This document shows, piece after piece, positions 52,485 through 60,952 of a stretch of DNA of 64,000 nucleotides. The notes below the pieces were generated by a model. That model searched no databases. It saw nothing but the letters and a program-made list of their open reading frames with translations, and was not told the origin of the DNA. Source of the stretch: Shewanella algae (GTDB lineage Bacteria; Pseudomonadota; Gammaproteobacteria; Enterobacterales; Shewanellaceae); NCBI RefSeq assembly GCF_009183365.2, contig NZ_CP068230.1:3067001-3131000 (forward strand), written 5' to 3'. Position numbers and translations under genes: made by a program. The stretch's first letter is position 1; each line of letters opens with the position of its first letter.

Positions 52485-54917
52485 TCAATAAATATTGACC
52501 TTCAAGTTAACGACTTCGGTTTCTGCACCACCAGGAGTTTTGACCTTAACAATGAAGGAGCCTGAATCTGGTTCATCTGCCCCCTTCAAGGTTACGCTGA
52601 ATTGACGGCCACCGTTGTGATTGGAGCTGGGCCAAGTATAGCTTCCTGAGCTGGCTACCGAACCGGCAGATGTCGTAAAGGTCACCACGCTTCCGGATGG
52701 CATTTGCTGATTATGCAAGTCAGAAATAGTGAACTGGACTGTCGCACTCGATTTACCGTTGATATCAATGTCACCTCCCAGATTATCGCCGTCACGATCA
52801 ATAATGCGGATGTCGGCTGGGTCGGTAGCATAAGCCGTGCTGCCAGACATTACCATCACCAAGCTGGAACGAACGTTGATGGATTGAGAATGACTAATGC
52901 CATCGGCACAAGCGTCATGGGCAGGGATAGAGCACAATACACCATTGTATTTGCCATCGGCCGAGTCAAATACGCCATCGCTGTCGAAGTCGATCAGTTC
53001 CTCATTCTCACCGCCAATTTCACCACCGGCTTGCTGAGGATTGAACAATCCATCTTCATTGTGATCAACAAAGGCCTCTGCCAGATCATAAGGTTGGCCA
53101 CTGACATCAGTACCTTGGAATGCAGCGACTTCAGATGCGTCAAAACGGCCGTTACCATTGGTATCCGGGAAAGACTCCTCACCGTTGGCTGTAGCTGTGA
53201 TGGTTGCGCGGCCACCATACTTTTGGCCATAGAAGTTGCCACCGGTTGCAGAAAGCTCCGCAATGGGGTTACGGGAGCCGCTATTATCGACCAGTAATTG
53301 GCCTTCAGGGCGAGCGTTCTGGCTGGTCCAAGTCACTGAGCAAACACCACCTGTGGTGGTACACGAAGGAGTAATTGCGCCCCCCTCTGTTGTAAAGTAA
53401 ACCGCCGTGCCATCGGGAACCGGGTTATTGAAAGCATCGGCCAGACGAGCAGTTACTTTCACTGCCGTGCCATCTACATCCCATCCCTCGGCATTGAGGG
53501 TTTCAGCCGAAAGCGAGAAGGAGTCCTGATCCGGTTTACCGGTAGAGATAACCAAGACACTGGACTGACTGGAGATCAGCGGAGAGGTCCCATCTATGTC
53601 AGCCGTCACCCGAACGGTAGTTGCTACCGTGCCCGAATTTACAACTGTCTGTACTATCCCTTCGTTATTGGTTGTCGCCGTTGCCGGGTTGAGACTCAAA
53701 CCACCTACATCGGTATTAAGGCTGAAACTGACAGCCTTGTTGGCAACAGCATTACCATTGGTATCCAACACCTTAAAGCGAATAATAGAGGACTCATCCG
53801 AACCTGTACCCTTGATACCGATATTCTCAGGGGAAGCATCAACAAACACTATGCTTCCGGCGTCGGCTGCCAATATTTTCACAACCCCGGTAGCAGACAG
53901 GTTTTTGCCACCAACATCGGCAGAAACCGTGATGTTATCGTCACCGACACATCCTTTGGCCAGATAAGTACTGGTCGCCAGGCCATTAATGGCCGTTACA
54001 GGGCTACTAATTACGGCTTCAGGAGAAGTCTTTTTGGAACAGGTTGATGAAAAACTCACATCGACAGGTTCAGTAAACGGCTTACCTTGGCTATCTTGCA
54101 ACATTACCGAAATCGTAGCGGTACCCCCCGCCGATAGAGTCGCTGCACTCACTGCTGCTTTTCCGGAAACAAAAGGATCACCACTCCCCATCTGTACATC
54201 TGAAGCACCGATCACAAAGACATGCTCAGCCTTTTCACCGGTTGCCAACGAGGCGGTGGCAGAACTGGCGCCTGGAGTACTTCCTGCATAAATACTGACG
54301 CTGGCCTTACCGTTGGCATCCGTAATCGCAGTTTTTATCGGGAGATCGCCCAAAGAGGCATCGAATGTCACTATGGCCGGTTTTGACAGACCGGTTACTG
54401 TGGCAACAAGAATACCGGGAGATGTGCTGGTAATGCTGTCTGTCGTATTACCATCAACGTCAGTAAGAGTTAAGGTGACTTGCGCGCCACCTCCGGCTTG
54501 ACCGCCATCACCTTTCATAGTGAAACCGACCGAGGCAGACTCTCCTGAGCTGATTGCAGCGCTAACAGTACCGGCACCGGCAATGTTGGACGTTGCCAGC
54601 GAAATCACGGCTTTGCCATCTGCATCAGTCAGGGCTGTGCCTATGGCTGGGTTGAAGGTGCCCAGGTTTTCGTTACTTAGGGTAAAAGTCACCAGTTGCC
54701 CCGCCAACGCTCCCGTTAAGCTATTGCTGACAGTCGCAGTCAAGGTCGCAGGGTTTTCTGCGGAAATATTGGGATCTGAAATATTCAGAGTGACGGTTGT
54801 TGTTCCCGTTGGCGGCGTCGAGCCATCCCCGGTATCTGAAATACTGCCCCCACCGCCACAGGCAAATAAAAGAAAACTACATAATAAAGTGAAGCAAAAC
54901 TTAAACGCTGACCTCAT
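52485..54917 (-). CDS. Large lipoprotein with bacterial Ig-like (Big1) domains and Asp-rich loops
   Basis: An 810-residue surface-type protein. The signal peptide ends at the lipobox FACGGGG (Cys20), then a Gly/Thr/Pro-rich linker. From about 40 to 560 come about five repeats of a Big1/invasin-like domain, recognisable by TDADGKAVISL, TDANGKASVSI, INGLATSTYLA and TNNEGIVQTVV. At about 583-655 lie three Asp-rich loops (DTNGNGRFDASE, DHNEDGLFNPQQ, DFDSDGVFDSAD) that look like EF-hand or dockerin calcium sites. A last beta domain ends the protein. The likely role is a calcium-stabilised rod on the outer membrane, such as an adhesin. GGGAG precedes the ATG. Its partner or target is unknown. Confidence 0.85.
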   Translation of the reverse strand: MRSAFKFCFTLLCSFLLFACGGGGSISDTGDGSTPPTGTTTVTLNISDPNISAENPATLTATVSNSLTGALAGQLVTFTLSNENLGTFNPAIGTALTDADGKAVISLATSNIAGAGTVSAAISSGESASVGFTMKGDGGQAGGGAQVTLTLTDVDGNTTDSITSTSPGILVATVTGLSKPAIVTFDASLGDLPIKTAITDANGKASVSIYAGSTPGASSATASLATGEKAEHVFVIGASDVQMGSGDPFVSGKAAVSAATLSAGGTATISVMLQDSQGKPFTEPVDVSFSSTCSKKTSPEAVISSPVTAINGLATSTYLAKGCVGDDNITVSADVGGKNLSATGVVKILAADAGSIVFVDASPENIGIKGTGSDESSIIRFKVLDTNGNAVANKAVSFSLNTDVGGLSLNPATATTNNEGIVQTVVNSGTVATTVRVTADIDGTSPLISSQSSVLVISTGKPDQDSFSLSAETLNAEGWDVDGTAVKVTARLADAFNNPVPDGTAVYFTTEGGAITPSCTTTGGVCSVTWTSQNARPEGQLLVDNSGSRNPIAELSATGGNFYGQKYGGRATITATANGEESFPDTNGNGRFDASEVAAFQGTDVSGQPYDLAEAFVDHNEDGLFNPQQAGGEIGGENEELIDFDSDGVFDSADGKYNGVLCSIPAHDACADGISHSQSINVRSSLVMVMSGSTAYATDPADIRIIDRDGDNLGGDIDINGKSSATVQFTISDLHNQQMPSGSVVTFTTSAGSVASSGSYTWPSSNHNGGRQFSVTLKGADEPDSGSFIVKVKTPGGAETEVVNLKVNIY

Positions 54918-55137
54918 TGTCAGACTCCCTGTTACTCAATAAATACGAACAATCTGCTTGTGTATTACTTATAGAGCAACATTACACAATTTTCCTTAAA
55001 CATTTCCAGCACAAATGCGCTATACGACTCATTATTTGCCAAAAACTTTAACTCACGTATCATTTCCTCGAGAGAGCTTTCTTGCTAGGCTTTAGTGCGC
55101 CAAATAACAAAAGTACAAGAATTAAACAGGAAGATTT

Positions 55138-56490
55138 ATGGCATTCACTCCAACCAAGAAAATAGGCCTGACCGGCAAGATCCTTATCGGGATGGCGGCC
55201 GGTATTTTATTCGGCCTTCTTCTGAGACATTTTTTCCCCGATGGTGACCTGAACTCAGAACAAGTTCGGCAAGACCCCTACTTCATCTTTGTTGAGGATT
55301 ACATCACCGAAGGTTTTCTCAACGTTGTCGGTACCATCTTTATCTCCAGCTTGAAAATGCTGGTGGTGCCATTGGTATTTATCTCTCTCGTCTGCGGTAC
55401 CAGCTCACTCAGTGAGCCTTCAAAACTGGGACGCCTTGGGGGTAAAACCTTGGCTTTCTATCTGTTTACCACAGCCGTTGCCCTGACACTGTCGATTATG
55501 GCGGCGGTATTGCTGCATCCTGGACATAGCAGTATGCCTACCGCAGGTAACAGCTTTGAGGCCAAAGATGCCCCCAGCCTGGCAGAAGTGTTGATCAATA
55601 TAGTGCCCACCAATCCGATGCAGGCGATGAGCGAAGGCAATATGCTGCAGATCATCATCTTTGCCGTGATCTTTGGTTTCGCCATCTCTCATGTGGGCGA
55701 CAAGGGCAAGCGGGTTGCCGCCCTGTTTGAGGACCTCAATGAGGTGATCATGAAGGTGGTAACCCTGATCATGCATCTGGCCCCCTATGGCGTATTTGCC
55801 CTTATGGGTAAACTGGCATTGACTCTCGGTATGGAGACCTTCAGCAGCGTAGTCGCTTACTTCTTTGTGGTACTGGGCGTACTGCTGGTGCATGCCTTTG
55901 TCACCTACCCAGTGCTGCTTAATCTGCTGTCAGGGCTAAATCCCCTCACCTTTATCCGTAAAATGCGCGACGTGCAGCTATTTGCCTTCAGTACCGCCAG
56001 TTCCAACGCTACCCTGCCGGTCACTATAGAAACGGCCGAGCATCGCCTGGGCGTAGATAATAAGATAGCCTCGTTCACCTTACCCTTGGGCGCGACCATC
56101 AACATGGACGGCACCGCCATCATGCAGGGTGTGGCGACTGTGTTTATCGCTCAGGTTTACGGTATCGACCTGACGATTACCGACTATATCACTGTGGTTG
56201 TCACGGCCACCCTGGCCTCTATCGGTACAGCCGGGGTACCCGGAGTGGGTCTGGTGATGCTGGCCATGGTACTCAATCAAGTGGGCCTGCCGGTAGATGG
56301 TATAGCACTGATTATCGGCGTAGACAGATTGCTGGATATGGTGCGCACCGCGGTTAACGTCACAGGTGATACAGTCGCAACCGTGGTGATTGCCAAGTCG
56401 GAAAATGAGTTCAATGAAGAGACCTTCAATGACCCTAAAGCCGGCAAAAACAATGTCAGCTTTCACAAGGAACACCACACTCCCATGTAA
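55138..56490 (+). CDS. Dicarboxylate/amino-acid:cation symporter (DAACS family)
   Basis: A 450-residue transporter with about eight membrane segments and two re-entrant loops. The substrate region has ASSNATLP (first hairpin) and NMDGTAIMQGV, followed by STIG-like ASIGTAGVPGVG and DRLLDMVRTAVNVTGD, with the Asp and Arg that bind substrate and cation. The family takes up glutamate, aspartate or C4-dicarboxylates with Na+ or H+. The Arg near the C-terminal substrate site (DMVRT) fits acidic amino acids or dicarboxylates. AGGA precedes the ATG. It stands alone, divergent from the Ig-like lipoprotein. Confidence 0.92.
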   Translation: MAFTPTKKIGLTGKILIGMAAGILFGLLLRHFFPDGDLNSEQVRQDPYFIFVEDYITEGFLNVVGTIFISSLKMLVVPLVFISLVCGTSSLSEPSKLGRLGGKTLAFYLFTTAVALTLSIMAAVLLHPGHSSMPTAGNSFEAKDAPSLAEVLINIVPTNPMQAMSEGNMLQIIIFAVIFGFAISHVGDKGKRVAALFEDLNEVIMKVVTLIMHLAPYGVFALMGKLALTLGMETFSSVVAYFFVVLGVLLVHAFVTYPVLLNLLSGLNPLTFIRKMRDVQLFAFSTASSNATLPVTIETAEHRLGVDNKIASFTLPLGATINMDGTAIMQGVATVFIAQVYGIDLTITDYITVVVTATLASIGTAGVPGVGLVMLAMVLNQVGLPVDGIALIIGVDRLLDMVRTAVNVTGDTVATVVIAKSENEFNEETFNDPKAGKNNVSFHKEHHTPM

Positions 56491-56576
56491 GGGATAATCC
56501 GGATTTGGGTATCAAAGCCAAGTTAGCCCTTGCTGCTTGGCTTTCAGATACCAAAAACAAAAAGAGTGGAAATACA

Positions 56577-56604
56577 AAGAGGGCGCTCATTTGAGCGCCC
56601 TCTT
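56577..56604. terminator. Bidirectional terminator between the symporter and gsk
   Basis: AAGAGGGCGCTCA-TT-TGAGCGCCCTCTT, a 13-bp perfect stem followed on the plus side by CTTTTA. It is placed between two converging genes. Confidence 0.8.
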
Positions 56605-56630
56605 CTTTTAATCTACTTGTGGAAACGAGC

Positions 56631-57935
56631 TTAACGCTCCCAGTAGGCTTCTTCCAAGCTATCTTCCCGCTCAGGCAAACCTCTGGAGAGGCGTGGGCTA
56701 TGCTGCGCCAGCACTTCATAAGCCACCCGGTTGGCGTACTTACAGATTTGCGAGAATGAGGAGTAACACAAACCATCGCGTTTATGCTTGCTGGAGCCCG
56801 GCACGTTGGTCTTATGGAAAGTATTGGCCGCCAAGTCATGCAAGAGGGCAGACAGAGCGCCATCACCGGCGCCATTGGTATTGTGAATCTTCTCCGGCCC
56901 GCCCATGTAAGGCGAAATATGGGCATACACCTTGATGGGCTTGTCACAGTCTTTTTTCAGTTTCGGGCGGGAGAACTCATAACGGTTGAACTCAGGAATA
57001 GCACCGGGAAGCAGAGTATGAGCCGTCTCGCGTTTCTCGGCATCGTTGGTATAACCGGCGGTGTAAAGTCCCGAAGCACCCGCTGTGGTCAGTACCATGT
57101 CACACCATTCAAGTGCCGCTTCACTGGCCAGCAAAGGATCGGCAAATCCGGTCAGCGCCTCACCTTCATCTTCATTCATCGCCAGCACAGTAACGTGCTG
57201 GCGAATAAACTCCTGCCACCACTTGGGATCTTCGGCAATCAGGAAGCGGGTTCCCAAGGTCAGTACTACCGGCACTTCGGCTTCCTGGGCGTAGCGAATG
57301 GCGGTCAACGCCGCTTCACCAATCTGATCGCCATCGCTGGCTCGCATCAGGTAGGCAGTCAACACCAAAGCAGAACTGCCCTGAATCACTTCTTTATCGA
57401 TAAACTCCGGGCTTAACTTGTCCATTGAGCCTTTGCTGATGGCAAAAGTGCGCTCACCGCCATCGGAGATCAGGGTAAAACAGCGACCTATAGGGCCTTC
57501 AACCGGCTGCAGGTAGTTAAGATCTACCTTGGACGAGGTGTTGCACAGATAGCGGTAGGCATAACTGCCTACTTCAATATTCTTGCTCATCACGCCAAAG
57601 AGCACAGATCTGTCATCGGCGAGAATTGAGTAGTTGTGAATGGTATTGCCGATAGTACCGCCGGCAAACTCATCGCTGACCAACTCACGGCTTTTGAGCT
57701 CATGGTACAACTGGTGGGCACTGGCATCATCAATCAGAGTCGAGTTGCCTTTGGGTAAGCCGTAACGCTGCAGCAGTTCATCTTCGACCTTGGCTTCGAT
57801 ATCCACCAGAGTTTGATCTATACCTGAAATCCAGGTACTGAAAGGTTGCGGCTGTTGAGTCAACTGCGCCAGCAGAGGATCACGGGTTTTGACCGGGAAA
57901 TAGTGTTTGGATTTACGCTGACCGGGAAATTTCAT
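56631..57935 (-). CDS. gsk: Inosine/guanosine kinase
   Basis: A 434-residue PfkB/ribokinase-family kinase of nucleoside salvage, making IMP and GMP. DEFAGGTIGNTIHNYSILADDRSVLFGVM at about 75-105 is the substrate-binding start, and HNTNGAGDGALSALLHDLA carries the anion hole and catalytic Asp. The length and C-terminus (SRGLPEREDSLEEAYWER) match E. coli Gsk. Gsk, hemH, adk and htpG are neighbours in E. coli too, in the same general order. Confidence 0.96.
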   Translation of the reverse strand: MKFPGQRKSKHYFPVKTRDPLLAQLTQQPQPFSTWISGIDQTLVDIEAKVEDELLQRYGLPKGNSTLIDDASAHQLYHELKSRELVSDEFAGGTIGNTIHNYSILADDRSVLFGVMSKNIEVGSYAYRYLCNTSSKVDLNYLQPVEGPIGRCFTLISDGGERTFAISKGSMDKLSPEFIDKEVIQGSSALVLTAYLMRASDGDQIGEAALTAIRYAQEAEVPVVLTLGTRFLIAEDPKWWQEFIRQHVTVLAMNEDEGEALTGFADPLLASEAALEWCDMVLTTAGASGLYTAGYTNDAEKRETAHTLLPGAIPEFNRYEFSRPKLKKDCDKPIKVYAHISPYMGGPEKIHNTNGAGDGALSALLHDLAANTFHKTNVPGSSKHKRDGLCYSSFSQICKYANRVAYEVLAQHSPRLSRGLPEREDSLEEAYWER

Positions 57936-58096
57936 ATTGGGCTCTCGTTGTCTTCGTCCCTGAGTAGCTGCACTGCTTGAGTACAGACTTTCCTGATAAT
58001 GATCTTAGGCCAGGCTGACTGGGCTGCCAGCGACCACACCGAATGGCGGCAGATTCTATCACAAATCCACCGCCGCACCAGTGCGCGCTCGCCGGC

Positions 58097-59092
58097 TTAA
58101 TGCCAGTTTTCAGTGTGAAACTTCACCAAATCGGCAAGAAAACGCATATGAGCCGATTGTGCATTGAGACAAGGGATAAATTGATATTGTTTCCCACCGG
58201 CTTCAAGGAAGCTCTCGCGGCCTCCTTGGGCTATCTCCTCCAGTGTTTCCAGACAGTCGGCGGCGAAGGCGGGACTCATGATATCGACCGCTGTGATTCC
58301 CTGCCCCGGCAAAGATTCGAGCAGCTCATCGGTATAAGGGGTTAACCAGGGCTCTTTGCCGAAACGGGATTGAAAGCACAGCTGCCATTCGCCTTCACCC
58401 AGGCCAAGTTCGGCGGCCAGCAACTTGGCCGTGGTTTCGCATTGACTGCGATAAGGATCGCCCTCCTTGATGTAGCGCTCAGGCACCCCATGAAACGACA
58501 TAAGCAGCCTTTGTCCCCGCCCTTCTCGCTGCCAATGGCTACGGACGCTGCCTGCCAGGGCCAGAATATAACCTGGCTTGTCGTGGTAATCCCGCACAAA
58601 CCTCAGCTCAGGCAAATTACGCTCCAGTTTCAGTGCAGCGGCAACACCATCAAACACACTGGCCACAGTGGAGCAGGAATATTGAGGATAGAGAGGCAAC
58701 ACCAGCACCCTGTCCACACCAGCATTTTTCAGCGCCGTCAGGCCATCATTCAAGGACGGGCTGCCATAGCTCATACCCAGCGCCACAGGAATATGGCAGC
58801 CAGTTTGCTCCCGAAGCAATTCCGCCAGGGCTTGTCTCTGCTGTTTACTGACCACCATTAATGGCGAGCCTTCTGCTTGCCAGATAGACTGATACAACTT
58901 GGCGACTTTGCCCGGTCGGGTATTGAGAATAATCCCTTGCAACAGGGGTTGCCACAGCCAGGGAGACAGATCCACCACACGTTGATCACTGAGGAACTGC
59001 TTCAAAAAAGCACGCACCGCCGCTTTGGTTGGCGCAGAGGGAGTTCCCAGGTTAACTAAAAGCACACCGAATGGAGGACGGGTATCCTGCAC
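58097..59092 (-). CDS. hemH: Ferrochelatase
   Basis: A 331-residue enzyme that inserts Fe2+ into protoporphyrin IX. FGVLLVNLGTPSAPTK, the active-site His in SFHGVPERY and the Glu in CLETLEEIAQGG are all present. The frame is open to an ATG at 59146, but that codon touches the T-tract of the adk terminator and has no ribosome site. I start at the GTG at 59092, which has AGGA eight bases upstream and gives a length close to E. coli HemH (320). The ATG at 59134 is less likely. Confidence 0.94.
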   Translation of the reverse strand: MQDTRPPFGVLLVNLGTPSAPTKAAVRAFLKQFLSDQRVVDLSPWLWQPLLQGIILNTRPGKVAKLYQSIWQAEGSPLMVVSKQQRQALAELLREQTGCHIPVALGMSYGSPSLNDGLTALKNAGVDRVLVLPLYPQYSCSTVASVFDGVAAALKLERNLPELRFVRDYHDKPGYILALAGSVRSHWQREGRGQRLLMSFHGVPERYIKEGDPYRSQCETTAKLLAAELGLGEGEWQLCFQSRFGKEPWLTPYTDELLESLPGQGITAVDIMSPAFAADCLETLEEIAQGGRESFLEAGGKQYQFIPCLNAQSAHMRFLADLVKFHTENWH

Positions 59093-59147
59093 TGTATTAT
59101 TCCTGTTCCGAGAAAGATGGCGCCAAGTTAACATCGCTAAAACCATA

Positions 59148-59175
59148 AAAAAAGCCCGCAGCTGCGGGCTTTTTT
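59148..59175 (-). terminator. adk terminator
   Basis: On the minus strand AAAAAAGCCCGCA-GC-TGCGGGCTTTTTT lies 30 bp after the adk stop. Its T-tract ends directly at the upstream in-frame ATG of hemH. Confidence 0.93.
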
Positions 59176-59204
59176 CGATTATGAGAACCGGTTCTGATAA
59201 TTAT

Positions 59205-59849
59205 TCAGCCCAGTGCCTTCACAATGGCTTCGCTGACGGAAGCAACGCTCTGGGTACCATCGAACTTGCTGTACTTGGTATCACCCTTGGCAGCCATGGC
59301 ACCATAGTAATCCACCAAAGGTTTGGTTTGTTCGTGGTAGATGCCAAGGCGCTTACGTACTGTGCTCTCTTCATCATCGGGACGGATAACCAGCTCTTCA
59401 CCAGTGACGTCATCCTTGCCTTCTTCTTTAGGCGGATTGAAGACTACATGGTAAACCCGGCCAGAACCAGGGTGCACCCGACGACCGCTCATACGCTTGA
59501 CGATTTCTTCGTCCGGCACATCGATCTCAATCACATGATCGACATGGATACCGTTGGCCACCATGGCATCAGCCTGTGGAATGGTGCGCGGGAAACCGTC
59601 CAGCAGGAAACCCTTGGCGCAATCGTCCTGAGTAATGCGCTCTTTGACCAGACCTATGATCAGCTCATCTGAAACCAATTGTCCGGCGTCCATCACCTTC
59701 TTGGCTTCCAGTCCCAAAGGCGTACCGGCCTTGACGGCAGCACGCAGCATATCGCCGGTTGAGATCTGTGGAATGCCATACTTTTCCATGATGAACTGAG
59801 CCTGGGTACCTTTACCGGCACCAGGGGCGCCCAATAGGATAATGCGCAT
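59205..59849 (-). CDS. adk: Adenylate kinase
   Basis: A 214-residue long-form adenylate kinase that keeps AMP, ADP and ATP in balance. The P-loop is GAPGAGKGTQ (7-16), followed by STGDMLRAAV, DGFPRT and the LID domain. The LID (GRRVHPGSGRVYHVVFNPP) has no zinc cysteines, as is usual in Gram-negative enzymes. It lies between cnoX and hemH in the same order as in E. coli (htpG-adk-hemH). Confidence 0.98.
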   Translation of the reverse strand: MRIILLGAPGAGKGTQAQFIMEKYGIPQISTGDMLRAAVKAGTPLGLEAKKVMDAGQLVSDELIIGLVKERITQDDCAKGFLLDGFPRTIPQADAMVANGIHVDHVIEIDVPDEEIVKRMSGRRVHPGSGRVYHVVFNPPKEEGKDDVTGEELVIRPDDEESTVRKRLGIYHEQTKPLVDYYGAMAAKGDTKYSKFDGTQSVASVSEAIVKALG

Positions 59850-60036
59850 ATCAAGAGTCCTCTTTTCGCATTGATATTCTTGTTAGGGCGGCGATCTTCG
59901 CACATCTGACCGCCCATGAGAAGGCTTTTGGCTTCGACTTTAGCCACAGAAACGCCAAAAAAACCTGACAGCTCTGACCTGTTGAAAATGGTCAAAACCG
60001 CTCAGGCAGAGGCTTGGGCTGTCAAGCTTGACTCTA

Positions 60037-60882
60037 TCAGTAGAGTAAACTGTAGAGCTTGCGACGATAGCCGCTCGCCAGTGCATTCCCCTGGCCAAGG
60101 GCTGAAAGTATCGTCAGAAACTGTTGTTTCAACTCACCATTGCCGGCGTTGAGATCTTGCTGCAGTTGCGCAAAAAGCAGCTCAAGAGCCTCTTCATCCC
60201 GGTGCGCCTGATGCAGTGCTGTTGCCAGCTTGCCAAGTAAACTCAGGTCACCCGGAGCCGCTTCAAGCGCTTGTTGCAAAGAGCGGATTTCCGGCGTATC
60301 GGCAGCCTCTTCCGCCAATTTGAGTTTGGCTTGTAAACTGGCGTAGTATGCATCCTGATCTTCAAGCTTGATGCCGGCAAGCAAGCTCTTGGCACCGGCA
60401 ATATCACCGCTTAACAGGCATGCATCGGCATAGGGCAAGGCCACCTCGGCGCCGTTGTGCTCGCCATAGGCCTCCTTCAGCAGCACCAGGGCTGCCGCGG
60501 CATCGCCTCCTGCGAGTAATTCTCTGGCGTCAGCAAGTTGCAACTCCCAGGCGGCGGGCAGATGTTTATCCAGCATGGCCTGAATTTGCGACTCGTCCTG
60601 CACCCCGGCAAATCCGTCAACCGGCTGGCCCTGACTGAGGAACAAAGTGGTCGGCAGGCTCTGGATCTGGAAATAGGAGGCAATTTCCATCTCGGTTTCA
60701 CAGTTAACGGCCGCCAGCAGCAGTTGCCCCTGATAACGGCTTGCCAATGCTTCCATGGTGCCGAGCAGCCCCAGACTCTCCGGGCTCTGCTGGGCCCAGA
60801 AGACCAACGCGACCAACTGTTGTTTCGAGGCTTCCACCACCTGTTGAATATTGTCGCGGGTCAGTTCGATACGTGTTTCCAT
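60037..60882 (-). CDS. cnoX: Thioredoxin-like co-chaperone CnoX (YbbN)
   Basis: A 281-residue two-domain protein. The N-terminal thioredoxin fold has WAQQSPES in place of the redox CxxC, and SLPTTLFLSQGQPVDGF for the cis-Pro loop. The C-terminal half is made of TPR-like helical repeats (about 115-281, LADARELLAGGDAAAALVLLKEAYG...). In E. coli CnoX holds unfolded proteins and passes them to GroEL and DnaK, and is activated by hypochlorite. The missing CxxC matches the E. coli protein's loss of redox activity. AAGGA precedes the ATG. It sits next to htpG, another chaperone. Confidence 0.92.
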   Translation of the reverse strand: METRIELTRDNIQQVVEASKQQLVALVFWAQQSPESLGLLGTMEALASRYQGQLLLAAVNCETEMEIASYFQIQSLPTTLFLSQGQPVDGFAGVQDESQIQAMLDKHLPAAWELQLADARELLAGGDAAAALVLLKEAYGEHNGAEVALPYADACLLSGDIAGAKSLLAGIKLEDQDAYYASLQAKLKLAEEAADTPEIRSLQQALEAAPGDLSLLGKLATALHQAHRDEEALELLFAQLQQDLNAGNGELKQQFLTILSALGQGNALASGYRRKLYSLLY

Positions 60883-60918
60883 AGCAATCCTTGTTGGATG
60901 GTCGGGCTATTCCCGAGT

Positions 60919-60945
60919 AAAAAAGGGCCATAAAGGCCCTTTTTT
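60919..60945 (-). terminator. htpG terminator
   Basis: On the minus strand AAAAAAGGGCC-TTTAT-GGCCCTTTTTT lies right after the htpG stop and before cnoX. Confidence 0.93.
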
Positions 60946-60952
60946 GATTGGC

